NCBI GenBank assembly: GCA_002104945.1
Contig: MCFH01000024.1
Location: forward strand, 634,501-698,500
Length of the DNA stretch: 64,000 nt
Source of the DNA: Piromyces finnis
Taxonomy: Eukaryota; Neocallimastigomycota; Neocallimastigomycetes; Neocallimastigales; Neocallimastigaceae
Reading direction: 5' to 3'
Within the stretch, counting starts at the first letter, position 1. Each line of letters begins with the position of its first letter. The position numbers and the translations under genes are program-made. Shown here piece after piece: positions 1 through 12,468 of this stretch. The notes below the pieces were generated by a model. The model had not been told where the DNA came from. It saw only the letters and a program-made list of their open reading frames with translations, and ran no database searches.

Positions 1-3
1 TTC

Positions 4-43
<40 letters not shown>

Positions 44-232
44 ATACATAAATTTTATTATTGATTTATTTTTTTTTTTACTTTTCATTTAAAATTGTTT
101 TATATAAAAAGGAAAAGTTTAGATAAACTTTTCCTTTTATCAAAGTTAAAAAATTAATTAAAAGTAAAGAAAATAAAGAAATGTAACATAAATTTAATTA
201 AATTTTCAATTTAATATAAAGTTTAAATATAC

Positions 233-268
<36 letters not shown>

Positions 269-685
269 CGGTGTTTTAATTAATACAACCATAAACAATT
301 AAAATAATTTGTTAAAATTTTACTGTGGAATACAAATATTAATAAATCTATAATATTTGTAGTTTTGTTAAAAATATTAATAACTATCGTTTTATATTAT
401 TTATGCATTTTATACACTAGAAAATAATATTCTATATGTTAATAATAAATAAATAAAAAAAAACTATATTAACTGATTTATTTAAAGTAAAAAATTTAAA
501 GTAATTATTAAATATTTGATATCTTTCACAAGGAAAACATTAAAAAATCAATTCATAATTTTATAGTATATAAATAAATCTCTTTCATTTCTTTTATTTA
601 AAAAAAAATAATAAATAAAAGATATTTCATTTTTAGTTAAAAAATTAATTTAATAATAATAATAATAATAAAAAAAAAAAGTATT
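1..685. other. Intergenic, AT-only; homopolymers and a hairpin
   Basis: No coding sequence is visible. The stretch holds a poly-T run at about 8-40, a poly-A run at about 234-266 and the inverted repeat at 107-138 listed separately. It ends in an AAT-rich leader just before the first ATG at 686. A promoter cannot be picked out because TATA-like strings occur everywhere. Confidence 0.6.
107..138. repeat. Perfect inverted repeat, 15-bp arms, 2-nt loop
   Basis: Arm 107-121 (AAAAGGAAAAGTTTA) is followed by GA and then by its exact reverse complement at 124-138. It stands out because the arms contain G and C in a region that is otherwise A and T only. It could fold as a hairpin in RNA or be the relic of a small palindromic element. 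Its function is unknown. Confidence 0.75.
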
Positions 686-1912
686 ATGGAATCAAAAGAC
701 AATAAAGAAGAGGATAATTTAAATAAAATAAAAGAAAATTTTATTGAAAATAATATAGAAACAACAAAGAATAATTCTTTCAATAGTAATCAAGGTATTT
801 CTCGTTATATGTTAATATTGAAAAAAAAAAAAATGAAAAAAATAATACCATCTAAAATAGTATTATTATTAATTATTTAATCTATTATATTTAAAATTTT
901 AAATAATAAAAAAAAAAAATATAAAATTTGTATCTACATATCATTTTAAGGGTTTTCAAGAGATAAAGCGTTAAATTATATAAAATATGGAACAAAAGCA
1001 TTAAACGATAATTTCAAACCACAAAGTATTATTGAAGAAGAAGACGAGGAAAATGAGACAAAGAAAAATAGTGAACAAAATAACAAGGAAGGAGAAAATG
1101 AAAATCGAGAATTTCAATTAAATCGTAAGTCAAGGATATTTTTAAAAAATAGTAAAAGTTATGTTGCGTTACGTGATAGTTATAATATAATACAGAATCA
1201 AGTAATGGAATTAACTAAAAAGGATCAGGATAATATGCAAACTGAGAATGCTAAAGAAAATACTGAAAAAGATATAGAATATTCTAACAAAAAGGCAACA
1301 GAACAATCTAATGGATCTATTGACAATTTGGAAGAAGAAAAAAAAAATATTATACAGCAATTTGAAGATGAAGATAAAAGTAATAATTCATTATTGCCAT
1401 TAACAGGAAATTTCACATTTAAAGAATATAGAAAATGCCATGAGTCAATTTCTACACCATTAGATATTATTAATGAATCCAATGAAAAATATCATCAATT
1501 AGAAAACTCCGTTAATCAAGCAAAAGAAAAATTAGATAAATTAATGACCGAAGAAGAAAATAAGATGAAAAAAGAATCCATTAGTGTTATAAATAATATT
1601 AATGCTGAAGATTCCAAAAATAATACGGGAGGTGATTCTATACGGAAAACCTCCTTTAGTTCTAAACATAATAGTAATAGAGTGTTAAATTCAAGTCGTA
1701 CAACTATATCATCTATTTCTCAAAAAGGTATATACATTTATTTTATATATGAAATATTTAGTTTCTAAAATATATTGAATGATTTATAATATATAATAAA
1801 TTAAATCGAATGATTATATATAAACATGTATATAAAAGTTATATTAAGATTTTCTATATCTATGATATATTTTAAATAACTTTTTACTAATTTCAATTTC
1901 AAATTATTATTC

Positions 1913-1965
<53 letters not shown>

Positions 1966-4900
1966 TTTTTAACAAAAATAGAAAAGATTTCAGATTCAAA
2001 ATCAACAATATCTACAGGGAATAGAACGCATAACAGGAAAAAATCAGGAAATAATAAGCAGAATAAACGTTCATCAAGTTCATCAGGTAAAAAAAAAAAG
2101 AGATCAGGAAGTAGTCGTGGTAAAAGAGCAAGTAGTTCTAAGAGCCGATCTAGATCTCCCATAAAATCAAAAATGAAACGTCAAAGTCGTAGTCGTAGCA
2201 TTAGTCGAAGCCATAGTCGTGGTTTATCTCATTTAACAAATTCTTTTGATTCAGATTCCCTATTAAATAATTGTAATAATTCATCATCAACTATTGAAAG
2301 CGCTATTGAACATGAATTTTCAGATTTAAAAGAACAAATTTTAAATGGCATTGGTGAATTCGAAGAAGCCTTAAATGAATTTATTGAATGGAAAAATAGT
2401 ATTATTGAAAATAATATTCCTAGCAATATGAAATTAGAAGTTACTCTTCTCTTTTCTAGATTATTTAGAAGGTTTTTTTTTTTTTATATTTCTTTAAACC
2501 AATTATCTTAATTATATAATTTATAAAATCAATATAATAACAATTATATAATAAAAAAAAACATATAATAATTATTTTTTAGTAAAAACATTATGTTGAC
2601 ACCATTATTTGAAACTTTAAGAAAAATTGATATTTATTCAAAAAGATGGGTAAATAAAGATAGAGCACTATCTAAAATTGAAGAAGATTATTTAAGGTAA
2701 AAAAATATAGATTAAATTTTTATGTCTATAAATAGAAAAATATTTTATTTTATTTCACAATACTACTATCGATTTAATAATATTATTTTAATAATTTTGA
2801 ATTTTGATATATATTTAATAGGCAGGATCATCTAATTAATATTGCTATACGAAAAATGTTGCAAATGAATTTTCAGGTTTATTTTAACTTCAATATTATA
2901 GATAATTTAAATAATTATTTTTAATAATAAATGTAATAATTAATGAAATGTACTATTTTTAATGATTATAATATTTATATTATCTTTATTTATAGATATG
3001 TCAATTAAAATCTAAAAGATCTATAGAAAATTGGACAAACTTAATAGAAAAATTTTGTGTAAATATATAATTCACTATATTTTCTATCTATACATATTTC
3101 TTCATTTTTAATATTTCTTAATATTTATATATTTATATATAAAGAAAAGAAATAAATTATTAATGTACAAAAATTGTCAATATGATGCCAATGATTTTAT
3201 TAATAGTGATGGAAATGGTCAAACTTCAAAAAATATTAATAGTAATGATAGAGATTACTATGAAAAAAAAATAAATTATTTAAAAAATAAACTTCATAAA
3301 TATAAAGAAAAATTTAATGTCAATGAAAGTGGTTCTGATTCTGGTAAATTTATTAAAGATTAAAAAAACCAAAAAAAAAAAAAAAAAGAGTTTATGAAAA
3401 AAAAATATTAATATAATTACATTTTTTTTATAATATATTAACGATTTGCTTTAATTTAATTTTAAAGATGGAGAAAAGATTACAAAAAAGAAAAATAAAA
3501 ACAAAATAAAATCTATATCAGACCAAAAGAATATACCAGAAGATCTTTTTATTCGAATTCTTAATAATGAAAAAAGAAAATTAAAATCGAATAATGAATT
3601 ATTTAATCGTACTCTTAAAAAAAGAAGACCAAGATGTAAATATATATATATATATAATGATTTTTTACTTTATAATAATTATATAATTATATTAATATAA
3701 CATTTATTTTTTTTTTCAGTGAGATGGGATATTAAAAGAAGAATTGCAATAAACAACGTCCGTTATAAATATTTAATTCAAAAAAGTTTTAGAGCATTAC
3801 CTTATCTTATTCAGAATTTAAAAGATTATATTACAAAAGGTTTTTGGAATGGTCCTCATTTATTCCGAAATCATTATATTTCTGAATATAATGGTGAATT
3901 GTACACTCGTACCTATTACAAAAAATATACCTCTCCAGATATCATCCCAAATCACAATTCCTGTACTGATCTTAAAGCATTGTTAAAACTTAGTACAAAA
4001 AAAGTAAATCCTTCCCTTGTACGTTCAAATAGTTTTGCATGTGGTAAAGAATTTCCTTGGATCAATTCTCGTTCATTGAATGAAACTTCGTTTAAAGAAA
4101 CTAACAAAAAGGTTCGTGATAAAATGGAAAAAGACCTTTTGGGAGATGATAATCAGAATATTCAATTAGATGATCCAGTGAAGAATATTGATGATTATAT
4201 TAATAATGCTCTAAATAAGGATAGAAAAATTAATAGTAAAAATGATTTAGCTGATTTAACAAAAGATCAAATATGTGATATTATTACTATTTTATACCCT
4301 GATACCGAAAGTATTGTTAAAATATATAATGAGGACCAACCTAAATTCTATGTAGGTAGTGATGATGAATACGATCAAATTGAAGCAATGGATAATAAAG
4401 CAATTAAAGATGAAATTAAAAAAACAACTAATTCCACTAAGCTCTTAAACGCTGTTGAAGATTCCGAGGAGGAGAAAGAAATTGATGAGCTGGGTAAATA
4501 GTAATAAAATAAATTTATATTATTAAATTAAAGAAAATTAATGTATTTTATTATATTTTAATGATACCCGCCGATAATATAATAATAAAAATAATAAAGA
4601 TGATATTGATTGGAGTAATGAAATACTTCAAGAAGATATTGTATATGATAGAATTAAAAATAATATTGATTACTCAGAAGATTATATTCCTTGGAGAAGT
4701 GAAACAGAAGAACTTTATTTCAATCCATATGATACTGAACAAATGTCTTATAGTAATGACCTAAAATCAAAAGTTCGTGAATACCTTAGTAACTATAATT
4801 CAAATACTGTAAATGGACTTTCATACAAAAATAGGTAAGATAAAGGAAATTATCTTTTTTTTTATATTTTATGTATATTTATAAAAATTATATTATTTAT

Positions 4901-6407
4901 ATTTATTTATATTTTTCTTTTTCATTTCTTATTATTTTATATTTTGTATATGACAGATTTGATGTTAAAGCAAATATTTCTCATAAAATTAAGGGAGAAG
5001 AAGGTGATATTGATGAAGGTATTATTGGTGGTGGTTTAGGTTTTGATTTTGAAGGTAAGAAGGGAGAATTAACAGAATATTTCGATCCAGAAAAGACTTG
5101 GTTTTCTCTCCAAGATGTTATGGAATTAACTTTATTACATGCTCAACAATTAGAGACTATGAATGAAGAATACAATAAAAAAATGGATGAATTAAATCAA
5201 AAGTTAAAGGAGTCTGAGAATCAAATTTTAAGTTTTCAAATTAAAAATAATGATAAGAATTTAATAAAGGAATACCTAAAAAAAATAGAAGAGTTACAAG
5301 ATACCCTCGAAAAAAGAAATAAAGAAGTTAAAATGCTTCAAGAAGAAAATGATTATTATCGTGAATGTGCTAAAGAGGAATCATATAATACCAAAATCTT
5401 TAATACTATTCCTCAAAGTCATCCTATTGAAGGAAAACCTAATATTCCAGAGGTAATATAATTATAATTTGGATATTTATTATTTAATAGGATTAAAAAA
5501 AATTATTATCATTAATACTTTTTTTTTTTTTTTTATTATTTTCTGGAAATATAATACAGAAAATAAAAATACCTAATAGAATTAAGAAATATTCAGTAAG
5601 TTTCTCACTCTTTTTTTTTTCTTTAATTATACTTTTGATAATATTAACTATTATAATTATATATAAATTAAAAAAAAAGAAATTAAAAAACATTTTTAAT
5701 ATTTATTTTATAATTCTTTTTTTTTTCCAGTTCTTTAATAGGCTTGAAGCATTTAATACTGAAAAAATTAAACATCATGATCGTTTATTACAGGAACAAA
5801 TGGAAAAATACCTTCATGACTTTGAATATCGTCTTTCTCATGAATATCGTCTAAATAAACCAAATCCAGAATATGAAAAAATGTTAAATAAATGGAGAAA
5901 AACTAGTCAAAGTAAATATTACTACAATCATAAAAAAATAAAGTTTCAAAAATTCTTATATAATAATGTCTATTATATACATTTTAATATAGAACTTAAA
6001 GCTGAATTCATGCCACTACAACCAGGATTACAAAGACCACAATTCTATAAAGAATTAAAATTACATGGTAATAATAATAAATAGAATTAGATGTTTCGAT
6101 AATCTTTTTTTTTTTTGTTATATTAATATATTTATTAATTGTTTTTAAAAAATTAAAATAAAATAGGAATTGAGTCACCATGGGGTGGTAAGTTCCATAT
6201 CCCAAAAGAAAAGCAAAAGGAAGGAAATGTAAATATAATAAATATAATATTATTAAAAAATTCAACTAATTATACATATACATATTAATATAATTTTTTT
6301 TTTTTTTTTCTTTTTTATAAATATAGACTGTTAATTATTTGAACCTATTTGAAATTGCAAAACAAACGGAAGCAAAAAATAATTTTATACAAAAAAATAA
6401 TTCATAA
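686..6407 (+). CDS. Unrecognised 1304-residue coiled-coil protein, 16 exons
   Basis: I do not recognise this family. The model joins 686-794, 951-1727, 1982-2471, 2583-2696, 2822-2876, 2996-3058, 3145-3343, 3468-3635, 3720-4493, 4600-4834, 4957-5452, 5560-5595, 5731-5911, 5993-6067, 6167-6228 and 6327-6407. All introns are GT-AG and all phases agree, giving 1304 residues. The N-terminal third is acidic and Asn/Glu-rich. A Ser/Arg-rich patch follows (about residues 345-390, with RSRSRS-like runs). Then come mixed helical segments, an aromatic-rich part around RALPYLIQNLKDYITKGFW (encoded near 3800), and a clear coiled coil encoded at about 5110-5400 (LLHAQQLETMNEEYNKKMDE and on). The C-terminal part (exons 14-16) contains LQRPQFYKELKLHG and ESPWGG, which look conserved in style rather than low complexity. 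There are no membrane segments and no signal peptide. The one-gene model is favoured by the unbroken phase; two genes remain possible. A cytoskeletal or flagellar role in zoospores would be speculation. Confidence 0.75.
1912..1962. repeat. (AAT)n microsatellite in intron 2 of the first gene
   Basis: About 16 trinucleotide units lie some 20 bp upstream of the splice acceptor at 1980-1981. The antisense reading frame of poly-Tyr across it is an artefact. Confidence 0.9.
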
Positions 6408-6899
6408 GCAAGTTTAGTATTGATTTGTATAACAATAGTTTTTATTTTTTGGAAACTTGAAAAATCTATATATAGAGATATTACCTATTTTCTAGTCAAA
6501 TTAATAAATATTATCGAAATTTTAAATAAATTAAGTAAATAAATAAAAACATTCATAATACAAAATTTAGTGTTATATATATCCATATAATCATATAATC
6601 TATAATCTATATTTATATTTTGGAAAATAAAATAAAATTAATAAAGGAAATTCTCAAAGAATTTATCCATTAAATTTATTAAAAATGAATACCTAATGTA
6701 AAATATTAAAAAGTTTAACTAAATATTAAAATAAATCAAATTAAAATATATTTATATAAATAAAGAATTAGAGATATTTAAACCTTTACTCTTTTTATAA
6801 TTAATACTATTTTTTTTTTTTTATTTTTTTTTTAAAATAAAAAAATGTAAATTTTTATACTGAATCACTTGAATAAAAAAGAGTTCATTATAATAAACA

Positions 6900-6934
<35 letters not shown>

Positions 6935-7638
6935 TATTATAAAATTTCAAAATATTGTTTGTTCCATAGAAAAGAATAGTTAATTTCAATACCTTTTATT
7001 TTTAATTTTTTCCTTAATTAAAAGAACAATTAAAATATAAGTTTGGCGACCGTTTCAACAGAGTGTATTAAAATCAAACTATAGCAACAAAGATAAAATT
7101 CTATTAAAAAGAGTTTTTACCAAGAAAATATAATAAAATAGTTCAACACCTTTTCAATAATTGTCTATATACTTTTATTAAGATATTGCTAATAATAAAT
7201 ATATCTTATTATTTATTATTGAAGTGAAAATAAAAATCCTTGATTTTAATTATTAATCTTTCCAAATTTCTTATATATTAAATAAAAAATTAATAATATA
7301 ATAATAAAAACTTATTGATATATAAATAATTGCTATTTTATTTATTTGCTTTTTTTTTTTTTTTTTTTTTTTTTAATTAGTTTTTAATTATATTGTATTT
7401 ATTTGTTTAATTGAGATTGCTATTTATAAAGGGTTTCCCTGGTTTTTTATATATTTATTTATATTTATATTATTTATATTATATTAACAATTTAATTTTT
7501 TGAAATGAAAATTTTATTTGTTGAAAAAATACTTTATTATTCAATTAAAATCTATAAAAAATAAATATCAGAATAAATATTTATAGTTATAATAATTAGT
7601 ATTTATTTGAATATATATATATATACATTATTTATGAA
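6408..7638. other. Intergenic between convergent genes; nothing recognisable
   Basis: Low-complexity AT DNA between the 3' ends of the first gene and the YIPF6 gene. It contains an (AT)n run near 6903-6931 and a poly-T run near 7351-7373. No ORF, RNA gene or repeat family is recognised. Confidence 0.6.
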
Positions 7639-8995
7639 TTATACTATATTTACCATCCATGCAATAATGAAATAAAACAAGAATATTGGATAAATAACCA
7701 ATGTCTTTTTCTGACTTAAACTAACATCAGTTAAGAAACCAATGGAAGCTATTGATTTTTAAGATAAAAATTTTTAGTTTACAATAAAATATTTATTTAT
7801 TTTTTATATTTTAATAATGATTATATATATATAATATTTACCATAAACAGACCAAACAAAACCAACAATAACAAATATTAAGTCTAATATGAAAAAGTCA
7901 ATAAATAATGTAATAATAGAAACAATAGTTAAGGGGAATATACAATAACCTAAGATACATATACTTTGGAAAAATGACCTAATTCAAAAAGAAAAAGAAA
8001 AAAGTATATTATTTATTATCTTAGTATAGTTTTTTTTTTTTTTTTTTTTTTTTTTTATTCTATCTTTCTATATATATTTATTTTATATTAATAATATATT
8101 TATATTTTATATTTATTTATTTTCAATATTTAATACTGTATTTTATATTCTTACATTTTCCCTCCTAGTAATTTTGAATTAACAGTAATTACAGCAGCAC
8201 CACACCAAATAATAATGAATGTTATAGTAAATACCATAGCTGATTGATTTTCTGGTGCTGAAAAACTTAAACGACTGTTTATTGATAATTATATTAATTT
8301 TTTTATTATAAGAAATTTTTATTTTATTTAATAATATTAAATAATGATAGTATATTTTGTTACTTCTCATTCAAATACTTACATAGCTAAAGTCATACAT
8401 AATATTAATGGTCCCCAAAGATCCCCTATTAAAAGTAATTTAATATATAATTATTTATATTTTTAATATATAAACAAATAAAGATTTATTCTCAAATTTA
8501 TTAATTTCATTATAATAATACTAACAATCCCTTAATAGATTTTCGTTTCCTGTTGGAATTAAAACTTGTTTCATTTTTGCCCATACATTATTTAAATCTC
8601 TTAACTATAAATTTATAATTAAAAAGAATAAAAAAAAAAAATTAATATTTAATTGTTTTTTAATGTACTATTACTCAGGTAAATTAATATTATTAAAAAA
8701 TATTTCATTTGTTTTTTTGACAAAGAAATTTATTTACCAAGGTATCTAAAACGGGTTCATCAAGTGTATCTTGAATTCCTTGTCTATTACTTCCTATACC
8801 TGTCATTTTACCCATTGTATTAGTGGTATTATTATTTGATGAAGCTGGTTTACTGTTATCCATATTACCACTAACAGCATCCATATCTATAGTATAATCC
8901 AATCCCTGTGATGAGGATGGGGTATCAAACATATTTGTATTATCATTGGTATCAAAATCTTCAAGATCTTGTAATGAATTGTATTTACTTGACAT
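7639..8995 (-). CDS. YIPF6/Yip4-type Yip1-domain Golgi membrane protein
   Basis: Small multi-spanning membrane protein of the Yip1/YIPF family, which acts in Golgi structure and vesicle traffic with Rab GTPases. Exons, in order of translation, are 8738-8995, 8526-8604, 8383-8425, 8155-8274, 7842-7978 and 7639-7748, giving 248 residues; human YIPF6 is 236. The soluble Ser/Asn-rich N-terminus ends in the family motif LDEPVLDTL. After it comes LRDLNNVWAKMKQVLIPTGN, then RDWDLWGPLILCMTLAM, then NSKLLGGKMSFFQSICILGY, all closely resembling metazoan YIPF6. About five hydrophobic segments fill the C-terminal half, ending FLFYFIIAWMVNIV. The start is the first ATG upstream of the conserved part. Naming YIPF6 rather than YIPF7/Yip1 rests on the DEPV and DLWGPLI motifs. 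Confidence 0.92.
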
Positions 8996-10247
8996 TTTGT
9001 ATAATTATATTTTATTTTATTTAAAATTAATGATGACACTTATTTTATTGATAATATTGATTTTCAAAAAATAAAAATAACTAATTATTATATTTAAACT
9101 CTATTTTGTTAATAAAATTTATCTTTTTTTTCCTTTTATTTTTTTTTTCTGTAGTTTTGTTTTGTATTAATTAAACTAAATAATAATATAAAAATCGTTA
9201 TTTGATTTCAAAAAAAAAAAAAAAGAAAGAAAGAAAAATTTAATTTCATTGAGTTTTATTAGAAAACTTTATTTTTTCTTATTTTCAAATTACCAGTTTG
9301 AATTATATATTATAAATTTGAATTGATTTATGAATTTTTGTTTATTATGAATTGGCGTCGATATTTTTTATCTTTTGTTCTAAATTTTACTTTTTTAAAA
9401 AAAACTTTTATAATATAAATAATATACAAATTATACAGGAAAAATTTATATATATATATAAAATTAAATAAAACATTAGAAGTAATTTAAAAGTATATTT
9501 ATCTTATTTTTATTTTATTAATATATAAAATGTATTTATATTTATTGTTCAAGCTTACAACTTTCTCTTTTTTTTCTTTATTAACTTCTATTAATAACTA
9601 TTATTTTAATAGTTTTATTACAAATAGAAAAAATTCTTCTTCAAAATAGAAATGTAAAAAAAAAAAGAAAAAAAAAAAATAAAAAAAATGATAATAATAG
9701 TAGACTTATTTTAAATTACAAATTTGACGTTATTCAATTTTTGTCTTTTTTGTTGGTAACAAAAAAAAACTTTTTTTTTTTTTAAAGAGGAAAAAAAAAT
9801 AAATAATTTATTGAATAATTATCAATATATATTAAAATAAATTCAAATATATGTAGAAAATTTAAAATATCACAATTTGTTGTTAGTTGTATCATAAATA
9901 TAAATATCATAAATGTTATTAAATAAATAAACAAATAAATGAATAAATAAATAAATAAATGAATAAATAAACAAACAAACAAATAAATGAATAAATAAAT
10001 AAATTATTTATTTTGGTTAGGATTTACATCAAACTAAATGCTAAATGTTAATATAAATAATTTTTATTTTATTGTAAAGTTTCTTTTTTTTTTTTAATTA
10101 ATATTTTTCATTTCTTTTTTATACCAATAATTTTAAATTAACTTATATAATAGCTAAAGAAAAAGAAAAGATTAAAAAATAAGAATATAATATATATTCT
10201 TTCATTACTTATTTTATTAGTATAAAATAATTTTTTAAAAAAAAAAA
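8996..10247. other. Divergent intergenic region with tetranucleotide repeats
   Basis: This separates the divergently transcribed YIPF6 and syntaxin genes and must hold both promoters, but no defined element can be told from the AT background. A degenerate (AAAT/CAAA)n tract lies at about 9916-10008. No gene is seen. Confidence 0.6.
9916..10008. repeat. Degenerate (AAAT)n/(CAAA)n tetranucleotide tract
   Basis: Units AAAT, with interspersed GAAT and CAAA variants, run for about 90 bp. The antisense reading frame rich in FIYL repeats is an artefact of this tract. Confidence 0.85.
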
Positions 10248-12468
10248 ATGGATATTACAGAAAAATTTTTTTCAATAGTTAAAGAATGTCAACAAATTAA
10301 TAATGTTATTAATGAAGAAACCGGAAAATCTAATGACAATGATAATTCTATTGAGCCAGTAACTTATTCAAAATTTAAGCAAACTAATTGGAAACCAGAA
10401 GAAAATGAAATTAAAGATGCTTTCTTGAAAGAAGCGTATCAAATTGTATAGTATATTTTTATAATAAAGTCGATAAATTTACCTATACTGTTTTTTATTT
10501 TATTTTTTAAAGTCATTTGTTTTTATTATTGTTTTTTTTTTTTTTTTTTTTCTACTTGTAACCAAGTGTAATTTTAAAGAGCTTTAAATTATCTAAAAAA
10601 AAAAAAAAAAAGAAAAAAAGAAAAACTTAATTTTTAAATTTTATAATTCTAAATTTGATATTCAAATAAATTATGGTAATTGTTACATTATTACTGATGT
10701 TATTACAATAGTATTTTTATTTAATGCAGTATGATTATTTTAATTACAGTATCATTTAATTGTGAAAATCTGTTTAAGATATTATTGAATTTTATACTAG
10801 TAACTGGTTATTTATTTAAAAAATTATCATTAAATCATTGTATTTGCTATTTACCAATATAACTAATATAAAAATATATATTACAAATAATAACAATATG
10901 ATATTATGTATTTATATATCATTTATTTTCATTTATTATAGGAAAAGAAAATTTATCAATTACAAAATTTCTTGCTTTCTATTAGGAAATCATATTTGAA
11001 TATTTCCCATCTTAATTCAACAAGCACCTTATCTCAAGTTGTTTATTTTCCATTTAATTTTGATGATAATGACACAACACCAAAATCTATTGCCATACAA
11101 AATATGACTGACCGTCAAAGAGATGATATAGACCAACTTTCTAAACAATATATAAAAACATGTGAAGTTCAAATTAATAATTTAAATTTAAAAATAAGTA
11201 TGTTTATAAATACTATATTAAAAACGCAAATGCAGAACTATATTTAATTTTTATTATGGAAATTTAAAATTTAATTTTATTACAATATTAATAAATTTAC
11301 TAAAAGAAATTATTAATTTTGGATATATAAATTATTTCTAATTTAATTTAATAAAGAACAAAATCTTGATGAGATAATAGGAGAAAGAAGAGGATCGTTC
11401 TTTTCAAAAAAAAGAAATGAGTTTGATATTGATAAGCAAATTGAAGTTATTTTCCTACATAGAGAAGGTATAGTATATTCATTGAATATATTATTAATGA
11501 AAATTGCTGATATTTTAAAGAATCAGCAAGAAAAGCGTCTTGAACAGAATTTACAAAAGAAAGAAAGGTAAATTTTATATTAAAATAAATATAATATAAT
11601 AATATTATTAATATTAGTTTTTAAATCCCTCCCTACTAATATAATATATACCGTTACTATTATTATTATTGTTATTATTTTATTATTAATAATATTTTTA
11701 TTATATTAAAATAGTCTCGTTCATAAGGCTTCAATAACAAAAAAATCAGCAACAGAAACAATGTTGTCTTCAAAACTTGGTACAGGTGCTTCCACCCCAT
11801 TTAAGTTTCTTAATAATAAAAACCCATTTAAAACTACTGGAAATTTTACATCATCTAATCCAATATCAAATGATAACTCAACATACAATAATACAGAATT
11901 TAATAATACCCAATTTAATATTACTGGTGATAATGCAACCGATCCAAATATAAAAAATTCATCTTCTCTAAATAATAAAGGTTTTCTTCCTATAGAAGAT
12001 GAAATAAATAATTACTATGAATTTGAAGATAATGAGCTTTCTCAAGAATTAAGAATGGAACTAGAGGAAGAAAATCAAGAAATGCTGGAAGAATTAGAAT
12101 CTGATATGAATCAAGTTCGGTAAGTATTGACAAAAGAAATTTTATATTATAATATTATTATATGTATAATTCTTTTTCTGATTTGTTATATTAATATTTC
12201 TTTTCATTTAAATATACATAGTCAAGCAACACAATCTATAAATGAAATTTCACAATTACAAGCTACTTTAAGTCAACAACTTCAAATACAACAAAATATA
12301 ATAGAAACTTTACATGAGGATTCATGGAAATCTGTAGATACTATGAAACAAGCTAATCAAAAACTTCTTTCTGCTCAAAGACATTTCAGCGATCGTAGAG
12401 TATGGATGTTATTCTTCCTTATTATATCAAGTCTAATTCTTTTATTCTTAGATTGGTTCTATTCATAA
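10248..12468 (+). CDS. Syntaxin-18/Ufe1-like Qa-SNARE of the ER
   Basis: ER-resident Qa-SNARE that receives retrograde Golgi-to-ER vesicles. Exons are 10248-10445, 10942-11197, 11357-11567, 11715-12119 and 12222-12468, in phase, giving 438 residues; human STX18 has 335. The N-terminal helical domain starts MDITEKFFSIVKE. An Asn/Thr/Ser-rich insertion of roughly 80 residues, absent from animal proteins, precedes the SNARE helix and is encoded at 11760-11990. The SNARE helix begins around ELEEENQEMLEELESDMNQV and continues through ISQLQATLSQQLQIQQNIIE, which contains the expected zero-layer glutamine. The C-terminal anchor, RVWMLFFLIISSLILLFLDW, is almost the STX18 signature. The short luminal end after the anchor fits a tail-anchored protein. 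No regulatory signal is visible. Confidence 0.93.

Noticed and set aside
4561-4764. Separate 67-codon gene inside the first gene
   Set aside because: The region reads better in another frame as exon 10 of the large gene (from 4600), with correct acceptor and donor phases.
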